Origin: VBAS01 sp963773465
GTDB lineage: Bacteria; Bacteroidota; Bacteroidia; Chitinophagales; Chitinophagaceae
Direction of reading: 5' to 3'
NCBI GenBank assembly: GCA_963773465.1
Contig: CAVZBF010000004.1
Coordinates: forward strand, 868,001-932,000
Length of the DNA: 64,000 bases
How positions within the stretch are numbered: position 1 is the first letter of the stretch; each line of letters starts with the position of its first letter. Positions 43,675 to 54,073 of the stretch are shown piece after piece. The translations under genes and the position numbers were made by a program. The notes beneath the pieces were generated by a model. It did not search any database. It was not told the DNA's origin and was given only the letters and a program-made list of their open reading frames with translations.

Positions 43675-45141
43675 CTACTCATACTTACGCTTGGTAAACC
43701 AAAGATCGCTTAATGTAAATCCAACCGAGACCCTGAATTGATTTTCATTGATCGGGTTATCATTATTTCCTCTTTTTATATACTCTGCTGAAAGATTCAC
43801 AATGCTGAACTGTGTTCTGAAACGCTTGGCAGCCGAATTATCTTTAAGGTTAAGAATAGGCAAAGTAATGCCTGCACTAACTCCCCATACCGGCAGTTTC
43901 TTGTTGTTGAGATAAACATAATCATCACCGATAAAGAAACCGGCCCTGTAAGAAAGAAAGCTCTTGTAACTTGTTTTCATTGCAGGCCTCAACTGTGCGC
44001 CAATTCTTACCTGCCAGTTGCTGCGCACTTCATCTGTTTGCCCGTTGAAACGATATTTATCCCAGTTATTACTTAAAAAATCTACTCCTAAAAGCCATCC
44101 CGATCTTTTTGAATCCGGTAATTGCTCAACAATAAAACCGGCGCCAAGATTTGCAGGATAATCTAAATGTCCTTTTACGCCGAGTTGTTCATAAACACTA
44201 TCGAGCCGGAGCTCCGAACCATCCGCCGGGTCCACATAATAAGTTTCCCTGATAATATCACTTTTGGTATCAAGCTTCTGCTGAACATTTCCAAAAGCGC
44301 CGAATTGAATATATTTTAGTTTGTCTTTGCTGAGATCGATACGGTATTGCATGCCGGCATTAAAAAATATCCCGCCAAAATTTGTTTTTGTCTGATGATT
44401 TGAAGCGCTGTAATAAACAGTGTCGTTAATAAACAATCGGCGGGTGCTATAATCTTTTTTACCAAACAAGTACCCGGCATTTATACCAATGCTGAAATTC
44501 TTTATTGCGAAACCGGTCCCGGTATTAAAAAGATAGGAACCTCCATCGCCCCTGAACTGGGTTTTTGTACTATCGAGCATGTCACCTGTCCTGGGATTAT
44601 ATAATCTTTCGTTTCTATCAATTTTATAACTGATGGTTGATAGCGGTCGCAAGCCAAGTACTAAACCCCAGTTTTTTTTGATGGGCACGGCAATCTGCAT
44701 ATAAGAGAAATAACCATTTGATGAACTGAAGCTTTGCGGATTGTTGGCTTCATGCAATGTGCGGCTACTGAAATTTACTCCTATATCAAGCATCATTCTT
44801 CCGTATTTCAGTTTGTTTGTAGTGCCTTCTTTGAATGCTAAGAAACGGGAATATGATGCAGGATTTAAAAAATTTATTGATGGATAATATTTCCCCATTC
44901 GCGGATCAGACTCGTTAACAATCGGCTGATCAGAATATGCGGCGCTAACGCCGGCCATACCACGGTTATAAATATTTGTATTGGGATGAAGATCACCAAG
45001 ACCGTAACGTGAATATGGCGAATTATCCTGGGCATATAAAAAACCATCAGCAAAAAGCTGGAAGCTTAAAGCCATTACCAGGTATTGAAAAAATCTGAAT
45101 GACAGTTTGTATCCTGAAGATTTTCGTTGAAGATTGAGCAT
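43675..45141 (-). CDS. outer-membrane beta-barrel protein ('NSPYSRYGLGD' family)
   Basis: A 488-residue exported protein. After a long basic leader the signal core is YLVMALSFQLFADGFLYAQ; the mature N-terminus DNSPYSRYGLGDLHPNTN is a hallmark of this Bacteroidota family. The rest shows alternating beta strands (SYMQIAVPIKKNWGLVLGLRPLSTISY, …FRVSVGFTLSDLWF), as in FadL/OmpP1-type barrels. It sits between coaX and lptC, an order common in the phylum, suggesting an envelope biogenesis role. Substrate unknown. Intact. Confidence 0.82.
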   Translation of the reverse strand: MLNLQRKSSGYKLSFRFFQYLVMALSFQLFADGFLYAQDNSPYSRYGLGDLHPNTNIYNRGMAGVSAAYSDQPIVNESDPRMGKYYPSINFLNPASYSRFLAFKEGTTNKLKYGRMMLDIGVNFSSRTLHEANNPQSFSSSNGYFSYMQIAVPIKKNWGLVLGLRPLSTISYKIDRNERLYNPRTGDMLDSTKTQFRGDGGSYLFNTGTGFAIKNFSIGINAGYLFGKKDYSTRRLFINDTVYYSASNHQTKTNFGGIFFNAGMQYRIDLSKDKLKYIQFGAFGNVQQKLDTKSDIIRETYYVDPADGSELRLDSVYEQLGVKGHLDYPANLGAGFIVEQLPDSKRSGWLLGVDFLSNNWDKYRFNGQTDEVRSNWQVRIGAQLRPAMKTSYKSFLSYRAGFFIGDDYVYLNNKKLPVWGVSAGITLPILNLKDNSAAKRFRTQFSIVNLSAEYIKRGNNDNPINENQFRVSVGFTLSDLWFTKRKYE

Positions 45142-45191
45142 TGAACATTGAGCATTTAGTCCCGGAAAATTCCCCTAACTCCCTGTTTGTC

Positions 45192-45918
45192 TTACTGGTT
45201 ATTAACTTCACTGATGGCATAAAGCCCTTTGAAGATCAGCTCGGGGTCTGCAAATATCTGGTTTTTAAGATGGGGAGCCAAATAGACTAAATCACCCCCG
45301 GTTAAATGGACGTTAAAGTTGCTGAACTTTTCTTTGTATGCATTAATAAATCCATCGATCTCATTTGCCATTCCCATAACCACTCCACTCAAAATATTTG
45401 TTACGGTATCATAACCAATTAATGGCACATTACCATCAGGCTTTACAATAGGAAGCTTTGCGGTGAATTGATTCAATGATCTCATTCGCATTTCCATGCC
45501 GGGTGAAATGCCGCCGCCAAGGAATTCATGATCTGCATTAATAAAATTATAAGTAATACAACTTCCCATTCCAATTACCAGGTTATGTTGTTTGGGAAAA
45601 AAATAAACTGCGGCAGCGGATAAGGCAAGACGGTCCGCGCCGATCGTTTCGGGTTTACCAACAGGGGTTGTAAAGGGAAGTTGTGAAAGATGATTTAAGC
45701 TTATGAAATTTTGTTTTTGATGAAAGCAGCGTTTCAATTCCGGGATTATGATTGATTACTGATGAAAGAATTGTTTTTTGCGGATCAACCTTTTTTAAAA
45801 GCGATTCAATAGTTGCTTCATCATCGTTTTCAATGACAATTACTTCAATCAGTTTCGTGTCTTTAAAAAAAGCAGCTTTTAATCTTGTGTTGCCGAAGTC
45901 GAAGCAGAGTGTATTCAT
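45192..45918 (-). CDS. coaX: type III pantothenate kinase (one frameshift)
   Basis: About 241 residues. Phosphate-1 motif CFDFGNTRLKAAFF at the start, then PVGKPETIGADRLALSAAAV (the GxDRL motif of the family), VIGMGSCITYNFI (DAGTA-like segment with Gly-Ser-Cys in place of the usual Gly-Thr), and GGGISPGMEMRMRSL. CoaX phosphorylates pantothenate, the first step of coenzyme A synthesis, without inhibition by CoA. One base error near 45700 splits the frame. It lies 16 bases after the Lon-N gene in a co-directional run. Confidence 0.9.
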
Positions 45919-45934
45919 TAATGCTTTTAATTAC

Positions 45935-46576
45935 TTACAATTCAAATTGGAATCCCGATAGATTTTTAAAATGCCCGTTCAGTTTTATTTTCTCTCTTAG
46001 TCCTTCCATCTCTGCTACTAATGGCAATACTTTGGTTAAATGGCGTTTTAAATATTCCTGTCGCTGCAATTCATCCAAAAGTCCAAGCAATTCATATTCT
46101 TCCTGCAAGGTAAGCCCCACATGATGGGCCACTTCATAGGTTCTTAATTCCTCATCCGGTTTCTTAAAATCTTTTGATACATTAAGCAACTTATGCAGTT
46201 CCCGGATGCCTTTCATTACTCTTCTCATCAATTCGATATCTCCCTGTTCTTTATTATCGGGATAATTTACAATCGCCCCGCTATAAAGTTTATCCGGCAC
46301 TTCTTTAATTATTTCCAGCATGCGAAAAACCTTTTCCCCTTTTGTTTTAATATCCATTTCGCCATTATCGTACACTTTGCTTACTTCTGCAACGCTAACC
46401 AGTGTGCCTTTTTCCTGCAGGCGGTTATCAATTACAGCCGGAATACCAAAAGGTTTTTTGTTATCATTACATTCTTTTACCAGTTGCTTATAGCGTGGTT
46501 CAAAGATGTGAAGATTTACATCTTCACCAGGGTATATTACAAGGCCAAGCGGAAATATAGGAATGAAATTGGTCAT
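45935..46576 (-). CDS. Lon N-terminal (LON substrate-binding) domain protein
   Basis: A 213-residue stand-alone LON domain. 'IPIFPLGLVIYPGEDVNLHIFEPRYKQLVKECND' and 'FGIPAVIDNRLQEKGTLVSVAEVSKVYDNGEMDIKTKGEKVFRMLEI' are typical. The C-terminal helical part carries LLGLLDELQRQEYLKRHL. There is no ATPase or protease domain. Related YbbN/cereblon-like proteins bind substrates for degradation, but the bacterial single-domain form has no defined role. It lies between a glycosyltransferase and coaX. Confidence 0.9.
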   Translation of the reverse strand: MTNFIPIFPLGLVIYPGEDVNLHIFEPRYKQLVKECNDNKKPFGIPAVIDNRLQEKGTLVSVAEVSKVYDNGEMDIKTKGEKVFRMLEIIKEVPDKLYSGAIVNYPDNKEQGDIELMRRVMKGIRELHKLLNVSKDFKKPDEELRTYEVAHHVGLTLQEEYELLGLLDELQRQEYLKRHLTKVLPLVAEMEGLREKIKLNGHFKNLSGFQFEL

Positions 46577-46593
46577 ACAATCAAAACGTAAAT

Positions 46594-47382
46594 TTAAGAA
46601 GTCTTTTCTGACTGCGGACGATTGACTATTGACTGTTGATTGAGCTGATGCAGTCTTTTATATTTTTGAAAAGTGTATTCAGCGTTTACTTTGGCGCAGG
46701 AAAAACCCGTTGCACCGTCAAGAAATCCGAGTTTGAAAAAGAAATTGAACAGGAAAGAAAACACAGGTGAGAAATAGATCCTGAATATGCCGGCTTTTTT
46801 CCCTTGCTTAAAATATTTTTCTGCATTTAGATCTGCATATTTGTTCATTTTATTCCTGTACTCATCAACCGATGCAGCTGTTTTATGCAAAACATATCCC
46901 CGGATATTTATTTTTTTTACTTGTGCCGGCAAAATCAATGATTCATGCACTTCTGCGTCATTCCATTTTACTTGTTTCCTGTTAAATAGTCTTATATGTT
47001 TATCGTTGCCCCATTCGCCAAACCGAAGCCATTTATTACCTAAAAAATTTTTGAACCCGAACTCGTATACTTTCATTTCATCATCGAAGCCGTGTTGCAA
47101 TAAATTTTTTTTCAATTCTTCATCTATTGCTTCATCGGCATCAAGACTAAGTATCCAGTCATATTTTGCCAATGCATTCGCTTTATTTTTTGTTTTGCCA
47201 AAACCATTCCATTCGCCTTCAAAAAATCTGGCGCCGTTTTCCTTTACTATTTCCGGCGTGCGATCGGTGCTGCCATTATCATAGATTAAAACATCATCAG
47301 TAAGCCCGGCAAAACTTTTGATAGTTTCCCCGATCACATTCGCTCCATTTTTACAAACAATGACAACGGATAGCTTTTGCAT
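46594..47382 (-). CDS. family 2 glycosyltransferase (LPS-core type), repeat-derived tail
   Basis: A 262-residue GT-A enzyme. The nucleotide-sugar site is KLSVVIVCKNGANVIGETIKSF and DVLIYDNGSTDRTPEIV, the metal motif DADE (ILSLDADEAID) and the acceptor helix NDAEVHESL. The C-terminal membrane-facing segment IYFSPVFSFLFNFFFKLGF resembles WaaE/KdtX-like LPS core glucosyltransferases. The final residues QLNQQSIVNRPQSEKTS come from a TTGACTATTGACTG word repeat. It starts a minus-strand envelope gene run and diverges from meaB. Confidence 0.87.
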   Translation of the reverse strand: MQKLSVVIVCKNGANVIGETIKSFAGLTDDVLIYDNGSTDRTPEIVKENGARFFEGEWNGFGKTKNKANALAKYDWILSLDADEAIDEELKKNLLQHGFDDEMKVYEFGFKNFLGNKWLRFGEWGNDKHIRLFNRKQVKWNDAEVHESLILPAQVKKINIRGYVLHKTAASVDEYRNKMNKYADLNAEKYFKQGKKAGIFRIYFSPVFSFLFNFFFKLGFLDGATGFSCAKVNAEYTFQKYKRLHQLNQQSIVNRPQSEKTS

Positions 47383-47433
47383 AATGCTAAAATAAAATTA
47401 TTACCTGTATTCCATTGTCTTTCTGATAAAGAG

Positions 47434-47441
47434 TATTTTTG
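47434..47441 (+). promoter_or_regulatory. -7 box TATTTTTG before meaB
   Basis: Exact TAnnTTTG match, nine bases before ATG 47451. It overlaps a possible upstream TTG start, which is therefore unlikely. Confidence 0.45.
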
Positions 47442-47450
47442 ATCAATTCA

Positions 47451-48353
47451 ATGATACAAGACTTATTATCAAAACTACAGCATAACGATGCAAAAGCATT
47501 AGCAAGAAGCATTTCATTGGTGGAAAATGAAACAAACGGTTATGAAGAATTACTGCAATCGTTACCAAATAATTTAAACAGGCCGGTAATCGGCATTACG
47601 GGTCCGCCGGGTGCAGGCAAGAGCACATTAGTTGATGCATTGATTGGTTTATTAGTGAATGCGGGAAAAAAAGTTGGCGTGCTTTGTGTTGATCCTTCCT
47701 CCCCTTTCAATTTTGGTTCATTGCTTGGCGACCGCATACGAATGAGCAAATGGTATGACAATCCAAATGTTTTTATCCGCTCATTGGCAACCCGTGGATC
47801 GTTAGGCGGCTTGCATCCGAAGATCATTGAAATAACAGAGTTGATGAAAGCTGCAGCTTTTGACTATGTGATCGTAGAAACAGTTGGTGTTGGGCAAAGC
47901 GAAGTTGAAATTGCGGGGCTTGCCGATATCACCATCGTTGTTGTTGTTCCCGAAGCAGGTGATGAAATACAAACGATGAAAGCGGGGTTGATGGAGATTG
48001 CAGATATATTTGTTGTGAATAAGGCTGACAGGCCTGATGCCGATCAGTTTGTAAAGAACCTGCGGTTGATGCTGGCGCCGGCTTTTCACAACCGGTACGA
48101 TGAAGTGCCGGTGATAAAAACTGTTGCTTCAAAAAATGAAGGTGTAAATGAGCTGCTGAAAGAAATAGAACACCTGTTAAAGCACCATCATTCAAAAGAA
48201 AAAAAATACTGGCTACTGGCTGAAAAAGCATACCAGCTTATTCAACGAAATAAGATGAATGATATCGATAAAGAAAAGCTGAAAGAAAAAATTAAGGAGC
48301 TTTCTGATAAGCATTCATTCCAATTGTATTCCTTTATAAAAAATTATGCCTAG
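47451..48353 (+). CDS. meaB: methylmalonyl-CoA mutase-associated GTPase MeaB
   Basis: A 300-residue G3E GTPase. Walker A GPPGAGKSTLVDAL (about 47-60), VDPSSPFNFGSLLGDRIRM (switch/Mg region), TRGSLGGL, Walker B ETVGVGQSEVE, and base motif VNKADRPDAD. MeaB protects and loads cobalamin into methylmalonyl-CoA mutase, though the mutase genes are not in the window. The end, with KHSFQLYSFIKNYA, overlaps the CDGSH gene by 8 bases, so the two share a transcript. Intact. Confidence 0.93.
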   Translation: MIQDLLSKLQHNDAKALARSISLVENETNGYEELLQSLPNNLNRPVIGITGPPGAGKSTLVDALIGLLVNAGKKVGVLCVDPSSPFNFGSLLGDRIRMSKWYDNPNVFIRSLATRGSLGGLHPKIIEITELMKAAAFDYVIVETVGVGQSEVEIAGLADITIVVVVPEAGDEIQTMKAGLMEIADIFVVNKADRPDADQFVKNLRLMLAPAFHNRYDEVPVIKTVASKNEGVNELLKEIEHLLKHHHSKEKKYWLLAEKAYQLIQRNKMNDIDKEKLKEKIKELSDKHSFQLYSFIKNYA

Positions 48354-48628
48354 CATGGAAATTATTCCTAATGAAAATTTGCCAAGAATGGCTGAATGTG
48401 AACCGGCAATTGTGAAAGTGCTACCCGGTAAAGTTTATTCATGGTGCACATGCGGATTAAGTGTAACGCAGCCATTTTGCGACCATGCACATAGAAATAT
48501 AGAAGGACGAACCTTATCGAAGCATTAAGGTAATGTTTGATAAAGAAGAAGAAGTTTATTTCTGCCAATGCAAGAAAACAAAGACCCCGCCCTTTTGTGA
48601 TGACACTCATTTGACGTTAAAGAAATGA
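48346..48628 (+). CDS. double CDGSH iron-sulfur domain protein (one frameshift)
   Basis: About 93 residues with two CDGSH-type [2Fe-2S] sites of the form CxCx(n)PFCDxxH: WCTCGLSVTQPFCDHAH in the first half and, after a frameshift near 48525, FCQCKKTKTPPFCDDTH in the second. This is the bacterial tandem CDGSH form, in which each domain binds one cluster with three Cys and one His. The start codon at 48346 overlaps meaB; an internal ATG at 48355 is equally possible. A redox or cluster-transfer role is typical. Confidence 0.85.
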
Positions 48629-48727
48629 TGTCCCCAATTTAAGTTCATCGCCATTTTTATATAGTTCATCGAAACAATTTCCTGACCGGCTGGTCGCAGG
48701 ATACTTTTGACATGTAAAAATTATTAT

Positions 48728-49388
48728 ATGAAAAAAGTATCAATCCTCCTTGCCTTTTCATTCCTGGTTATCTTCTTAAGCAGTTGCTTAACCACACTGC
48801 ATCCCATCTTTACCATAAAAGATATTGTATATGAACCAAAGCTGATTGGCACATGGGTGACTTCTGAGGCAGGCAGTAAGGGACCGGACGTAATGACCGA
48901 AAAGGGGCAGGCAGTTATCACGAATCTTGCTGCCGACAACACAATTGAACTGCCTGAAAAGATCGCCGCTATTAAGCACAAGGGGTATTTGGTATCCTAC
49001 AGGGATAAGGCAGCGAATACCACGGAACAATACATTGCTTTCCTTGCCCGAATTGGTAAACATCTTTATTTCGATTATTATCCCTGCAGAAAAAAAGGAT
49101 AATAAACCTGTGGATGAATTTTTTGCTGCACACTTTGTAAAAATGCATACTTCATACCGTGTCGATATTTCTAAAGACGGAGGCTTTGAATTAAGCCAGC
49201 TGGATGCATCCTATGTTACCAAACTTATTGAAGAAAAAAAGATTCGCATCAGCCATGAAAAAGACGCGAATGGTAATATTGTTATCACAGCATCTACTGA
49301 CGAGCTTCAGCAATACATAATAAAATATGGTGATGAACCCGGCGCATATAGAAGTGAAAAAACTGTTTTCCACAAAATGAATTCATGA
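48728..49388 (+). CDS. uncharacterised lipoprotein 1 of a tandem pair (one frameshift)
   Basis: About 219 residues. Lipoprotein signal KKVSILLAFSFLVIFLSSC, then LTTLHPIFTIKDIVYEPKLIGTWVTSE…, 'GYLVSYRDKA', and, after a break near 49085, 'VDEFFAAHFVKMHTSYRVDISKDG' and 'NIVITASTDELQQYIIKYGDEPGAY'. The LxGTW start resembles lipocalin-like stress-response lipoproteins. Its partner 18 bases downstream shares LQP…LAGTW and TASTNELQQFIQKYG at matching places, so they are duplicates. They precede and may be sensed by a LytS-type kinase. Family unknown. Confidence 0.6.
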
Positions 49389-49405
49389 TCTATAAAAACA
49401 TTTAT

Positions 49406-50093
49406 ATGAAAAAGTTATTTATCGTTTTAATTATTTCTCTTGTTGTTATGCAATCCTGCGTAACATCCTTGCAGCCACTTGCAACTTATGATACGGCCAT
49501 CGTCGACGATAGACTGGCAGGTACATGGAATTCTGATGGTCAGGACTATGAAGTTCAAAATTTTTTGACAGCGATCTGTATAAATACATCAAAAAAGAAA
49601 TGGATAAATATAAAGGCAATGCCGATAAACCATTATCAGAAAAGGAAATGCAGGATTTCGCACCGATGCTTTACTTTAAATCCTATGTTATTAAGTATAC
49701 AAAGGACAAATTAGAATATGTCATGTTTGGAAGCATGGTAAAACTCAATGGCCAATTCTTTATAGACTTCGCTCCAATAGATATAAATACTGATAAAAAT
49801 AAAGGGCAGGCTTTTGAAACCACTTCAACAGACCGGTTAGCAACTCATACAATTGCAAGAGTTCAATTCACCAATTCTAATACAATTAAACTTGATTTTA
49901 TCGATGGTGGATTTTCTATATGACCAGGTAAAGGCCGGCCGGATGAAAATAAAAAATGAAAGAGATGATCTTTATGATACATTCCTGATCACTGCTTCCA
50001 CCAATGAATCTGCAACAATTCATTCAGAAATATGGAAATGACGATCGCTTTTTCAACAAAGAAAATTCTGTTACCTTGATCCGTAAAAGCTGA
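49406..50093 (+). CDS. uncharacterised lipoprotein 2 of a tandem pair (three frameshifts)
   Basis: About 228 residues. Signal KKLFIVLIISLVVMQSC, then VTSLQPLATYDTAIVDDRLAGTWNSDG; after a break near 49575, KEMDKYKGNADKPLSEKEMQ and GSMVKLNGQFFIDFAPIDI; later FLITASTNELQQFIQKYGNDDRF and a TGA five bases before the histidine kinase start. It is a paralogue of the preceding gene. Short spacing to the kinase indicates an operon. Function unknown. Confidence 0.6.
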
Positions 50094-50097
50094 AGTG

Positions 50098-51144
50098 ATG
50101 AAGAGAAAATATTGGGAACTCAATCATCCTTTATTAAGAATTTTACAGCACCTGGCTTTCTGGGTGCTTTCATTCATTTTATTTCTCCAGCTTTTTAAAA
50201 CAGGAACCAGGCCCGAAAAAGTTGATTACGTCTATACGGCCTTATTCCAGTTAAGCCTGATGCCCGCAGTGTATATCAATCTTGAATTGCTGTTACCAAA
50301 ATGGGGGACCAGGAAAAGAATTTTGCTGTATATACTTTCTCTTGCTGTAATTATCATTTTATTCTCCTGGATCAATTATCGTTTTTTTGCTGAATGGTCG
50401 GCAACGCTTTTACCCAATTATTTCTTTATCTCTTATTTTACTTTTAAAGAGATCGTATTCTTTTTCACCACTTACATTATTATTACTTCTTTGCTCAAAT
50501 TATCCAAATCGTGGTTTTGGGTGAGTGAATTGGAAAAAGAATTATTGGAAAAAGAAAAACAAAAAACAGAAGTTGAATTGAAAGCGTTAAAAGCACAGAT
50601 CAATCCTCATTTCTTTTTTAATACACTGAACAATATTTATTCAATGGCATTGGATAAGAATGAACGATTACCCGATACAATACTGCAGCTTTCAGACCTG
50701 ATGCGATACTTTTTATATGAATCAAAAGACAATTTTATTCCACTGGAAAAAGAATTAGCGGTTGTGAACAATTATATCGCTTTGCAAAAAATACGTTCCG
50801 ATGCATTATTGGATCTTGAAATGAAAAGTTCGGGAGAGATCAATGGTCAGCAAATTGCCCCGCTCCTTCTTATTACATTTCTTGAAAATGCATTTAAACA
50901 TGGCGCTAAAGGAAATACGGAAAGAGCCTTTATCAGAATAAGTACAGAAATTGAAAAGAACAGGTTTATCTTTTCAGTTGAAAACAACAAAGGAGTAATT
51001 GATGAAATAAAAACCGGCGATCATGGCGGTCTTGGGCTTGAGAATATACAACGTCAATTGGAATTGCTTTATCCCAAAAAACATTTATTAACTATAAAAA
51101 ACAGGAAAGATAGTTTTGCTGTGCAATTACAATTAGATCTATGA
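50098..51144 (+). CDS. LytS-type sensor histidine kinase
   Basis: A 348-residue kinase with four N-terminal membrane helices (ILQHLAFWVLSFILFLQLF, ALFQLSLMPAVYINLELLL, ILLYILSLAVIIILFSWINY, and about 118-138). A coiled linker leads to the His_kinase (PF06580) dimerisation motif KAQINPHFFFNTLNNIYSM, with the phospho-His in NPHFF. The ATPase lobe has N-box LENAFKHGAKG and G-box DHGGLGLENIQRQL. The stop overlaps the next gene's ATG (ATGA), a translationally coupled two-component pair. Possibly senses the envelope state reported by the lipoproteins upstream. Confidence 0.9.
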   Translation: MKRKYWELNHPLLRILQHLAFWVLSFILFLQLFKTGTRPEKVDYVYTALFQLSLMPAVYINLELLLPKWGTRKRILLYILSLAVIIILFSWINYRFFAEWSATLLPNYFFISYFTFKEIVFFFTTYIIITSLLKLSKSWFWVSELEKELLEKEKQKTEVELKALKAQINPHFFFNTLNNIYSMALDKNERLPDTILQLSDLMRYFLYESKDNFIPLEKELAVVNNYIALQKIRSDALLDLEMKSSGEINGQQIAPLLLITFLENAFKHGAKGNTERAFIRISTEIEKNRFIFSVENNKGVIDEIKTGDHGGLGLENIQRQLELLYPKKHLLTIKNRKDSFAVQLQLDL

Positions 51145-51849
51145 ATCGGTACAAATGCATCATAATAGAAGATGAGCCGTTGGCGCAAAATGTTCTCAAA
51201 AAATATATAGGAGAACAGCCGGCACTGGAGCTTGTGGCTGTGTGTAATGATGCATTGGAGGCACAGCACATTCTAACGCAACAAAACATTCATTTGATCT
51301 TTTTAGATATTAACCTCCCTAAGTTATCAGGGATAAATTTTATAAAGACATTGGTCCATCCTCCCCTGGTCATATTTACAACCGCCTATCCTGAATTCGC
51401 AGTTGAAGGTTTTGAATTGAATGCAGTTGATTATTTAGTAAAACCTTTTTCTTTCGAACGATTTTTAAAAGCAGTAAACAAGGCTTTTGAAAAACTGAAT
51501 GCTTCCACCACTCAAGACAACGATGCTGGTAAATACCTCGTTCATTTTTTTAAAGGCTGATAAAAAAATCCACAAGGTTGATCTTGATAGTATTTATTAT
51601 ATCGAAGCCATTGGTGATTATATGAAAGTGGTTACAGATTCAGGGCAACTTATTATTAATGAAACAATGAAAAAATTGCAGGAAGAATTACCGGTCAAAT
51701 CATTTATCCGGGTGCATAAAAGTTTTATTATTTCCCGAAACAAGATAAAATTCATTGAGGGAAATTATGTGCAGGTGGAGGATAAAAGCATTCCGATCGG
51801 CGCCACTTACCGTAATGATGTTCTTGCAAGCCTTGATAAAAAAAACTAA
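51141..51849 (+). CDS. LytTR response regulator (one frameshift)
   Basis: About 236 residues. Receiver domain with acidic pocket IIEDEP, phospho-Asp in IFLDINLPKLSG and Lys in DYLVKPFS, then a linker and, after a break near 51540, a LytTR DNA-binding domain (VDLDSIYYIEAIGDYMKVVTD…FIRVHKSFIISRNKI…VQVEDKSIPIGATYR). LytTR proteins bind direct repeats upstream of target operons. Coupled by 4-base overlap to the kinase. Confidence 0.9.
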
Positions 51850-52052
51850 TTCAGCGTTGTTATCAGAGCCATAGTCCAATTAAAGTTGTGACATAAGTTT
51901 TGCAGGTGTATAAATACGTTTTCAGCCTTTACAATAATAAGGGGTATAATATATATAGGTCTTCGCTATAAAAATCGTATTTATCCCTTTTATTCATAAG
52001 AGTTACTCAGTATTTTTAAGGCTATTTCAGACTGCAGGAGAAATCAAACCCG

Positions 52053-53974
52053 ATGAACCCAGTGAACTGCTTTTCGTGGAGGCCTTCCCTATTAACTACT
52101 TTTATCCGATCGTGGTTACTCATCATTATTTTATGTTTCAACTTCATTTGGGTTTTCCCAAACAACAAATATCAGTGGCATTGTTAACAGCTATCATAGT
52201 GTGATAGGTGTTTCGGCTACTGCCGCAGAACTGGATAATGTCTCCGGGCTTGCTTATGGCAATACGGTTTTGATAATACAAATGAAAGGCGCATCAATTA
52301 ACACACGCAAATACATCTTCATTTGGCGATACAACTTCTTTGAACTATGCCGGCAATTATGAAGTAGCCACTATTTGCTCTGTAAGCAATGATTCAGTTT
52401 ATTTTTTTAATGAACTTATAAACAACTATGATAAAGATTATAAAGTGCAGTTAGTAAAATTTGGCGAATATTATTCGGCGAATGTAATTGATACAGTAAA
52501 AGCACAATCATGGAACAGCGCAACAGGAAAAGGCGGTGTGCTTGCAATAAAAGTGGAAGCGGACCTAACATTGAATGCTCCATTATTTGCCGATTCAACC
52601 GGTTATAAAGGCGCAGCTTTTTATTTGCATAGCGGTACTTGTGGTTTTTTTAATCCTGTTGGCAACGGCTATGCGTATGATGCAACTTCAGGTTCTGCAA
52701 GCAATGGTGCTTATAAAGGAGAAGGTGTTGCAGATGTTCCTTCTAATCTTGATGGAGCAAGAGGTGCACCGGCAAATGGAGGTGGTGGTGGTAATAATCA
52801 TAATAATGGTGGTGGCGGTGGTGCTAATTTAACTGCCGGTGGTAATGGTGGTGGTAATTTCAGTACAGGGCCAACTGGTTGTACCGGGTAATTACCAGGG
52901 CCGTGGTGGTAAACCATTAAGCACATTGGAGCAATACAAAAATATTTTTAGGTGGTGGTGGCGGTGCGGGTCATGCAAACAGTACTAACCAAACTTATGC
53001 AGGTGGCAATGGTGGCGGAATAATTATAGTGCTTGCAAATAATATTATCGGTAATGGTTATAAAATTTCTGCAAACGGGCAAAATGGAAAATCCACAACA
53101 TATGATGGCGCTTCAGGCGGCGGTGCAGGCGGCACGATCATTATGAATGTAACAAATACTTATTCGGGATCATTAACCATACAAGCAGTTGGTGGTAATG
53201 GCGGAAATGAAGATGATGATAATAGTTCAGGCAGATGTTATGGCGCAGGTGGCGGCGGAAGCGGTGGTGCTATTTATTTTAATGGAACATTGCCTGCAAT
53301 TACAAGTTCTGTTTCCGGCGGTACAGCGGGGATAAATATTGATGCTTTAAGCTGCGGAACTCCCGTGCCTGCAGTTAATGGAACAGATGGATCAAGAATT
53401 ACTAATTATACATACAAGACATCTGTTACTCCTTCCGCGAACTGCACAATTGCTTTACCGGTAAGAATTATTTATTTCAATGCAGTACTCACTGCTGATA
53501 AAAAAGTGAAAGTGGAGTGGGATATAACTGATCCCGGGGAAGCAAATTCATTCACATTGAAAAAATAAATTCATTAAACAATTGGACCGATCTTTTAACG
53601 GTAAATGCACAGAACAATCTTCATCATTATGAAATTTTTGACAATAACCCGGTAGCCGGTGAAAACATTTACAGGCTTCGCATCAATGGAAAAAACAACA
53701 ATGTTATTTATTCATTACAAAAAAGGGTTGTTGTAAAATATAATACTCCGTTTCACTGTTTATCCTAACCCGGCAAAAAATAAAGTCACAATAAGCGGTA
53801 AATTAAATGCAGGGACGATCATCAGACTTACTGATATAAGCGGCAGGTCCATAAAAGAAATAATTACTAACGCAAGTTTGTCTTCGCTTGAATTTTCGAT
53901 TGCCCTCATTATCCCCCGGTATATATATTCTTAATGTTGACAATTATATTGCAAAAATTATTATCCTTTATTAA
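52053..53974 (+). CDS. secreted glycine-rich protein with type IX sorting domain (several frameshifts)
   Basis: About 640 residues after joining at least five frames. A signal-like segment (SWLLIIILCFNFIW) is followed by a beta region (SGIVNSYHSVIGVSATAAELDNVSGLAYGNTVLIIQMKG). Then come glycine-rich stretches (NGGGGGNNHNNGGGGG, GNGGGNFSTGP, YGAGGGGSGGAI) interleaved with short beta segments resembling pectate-lyase-like or silk-like repeats, a fibronectin-like AVLTADKKVKVEWD unit, and an end of VYPNPAKNKVTISG…IRLTDISGRSIKE…YIAKIIIL. The YPNPA…LTDISGR…pattern is the type IX (Por) C-terminal signal. Probably a cell-surface, adhesive or matrix protein. Confidence 0.72.
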
Positions 53975-54073
53975 TTTTAAAAATAACGAACCATAAAATG
54001 AGCCATAGAAGTTTTCGAACATCCCGATAGCAACCGGGACTATTTAAACCAACAACCACTAAAAAATATACAA

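Noticed and set aside
51499..51560. Programmed frameshifting in the LytTR regulator and other split genes
   Set aside because: No common slippery heptamer plus structure, and breaks hit about 25 unrelated genes; sequence error is simpler.
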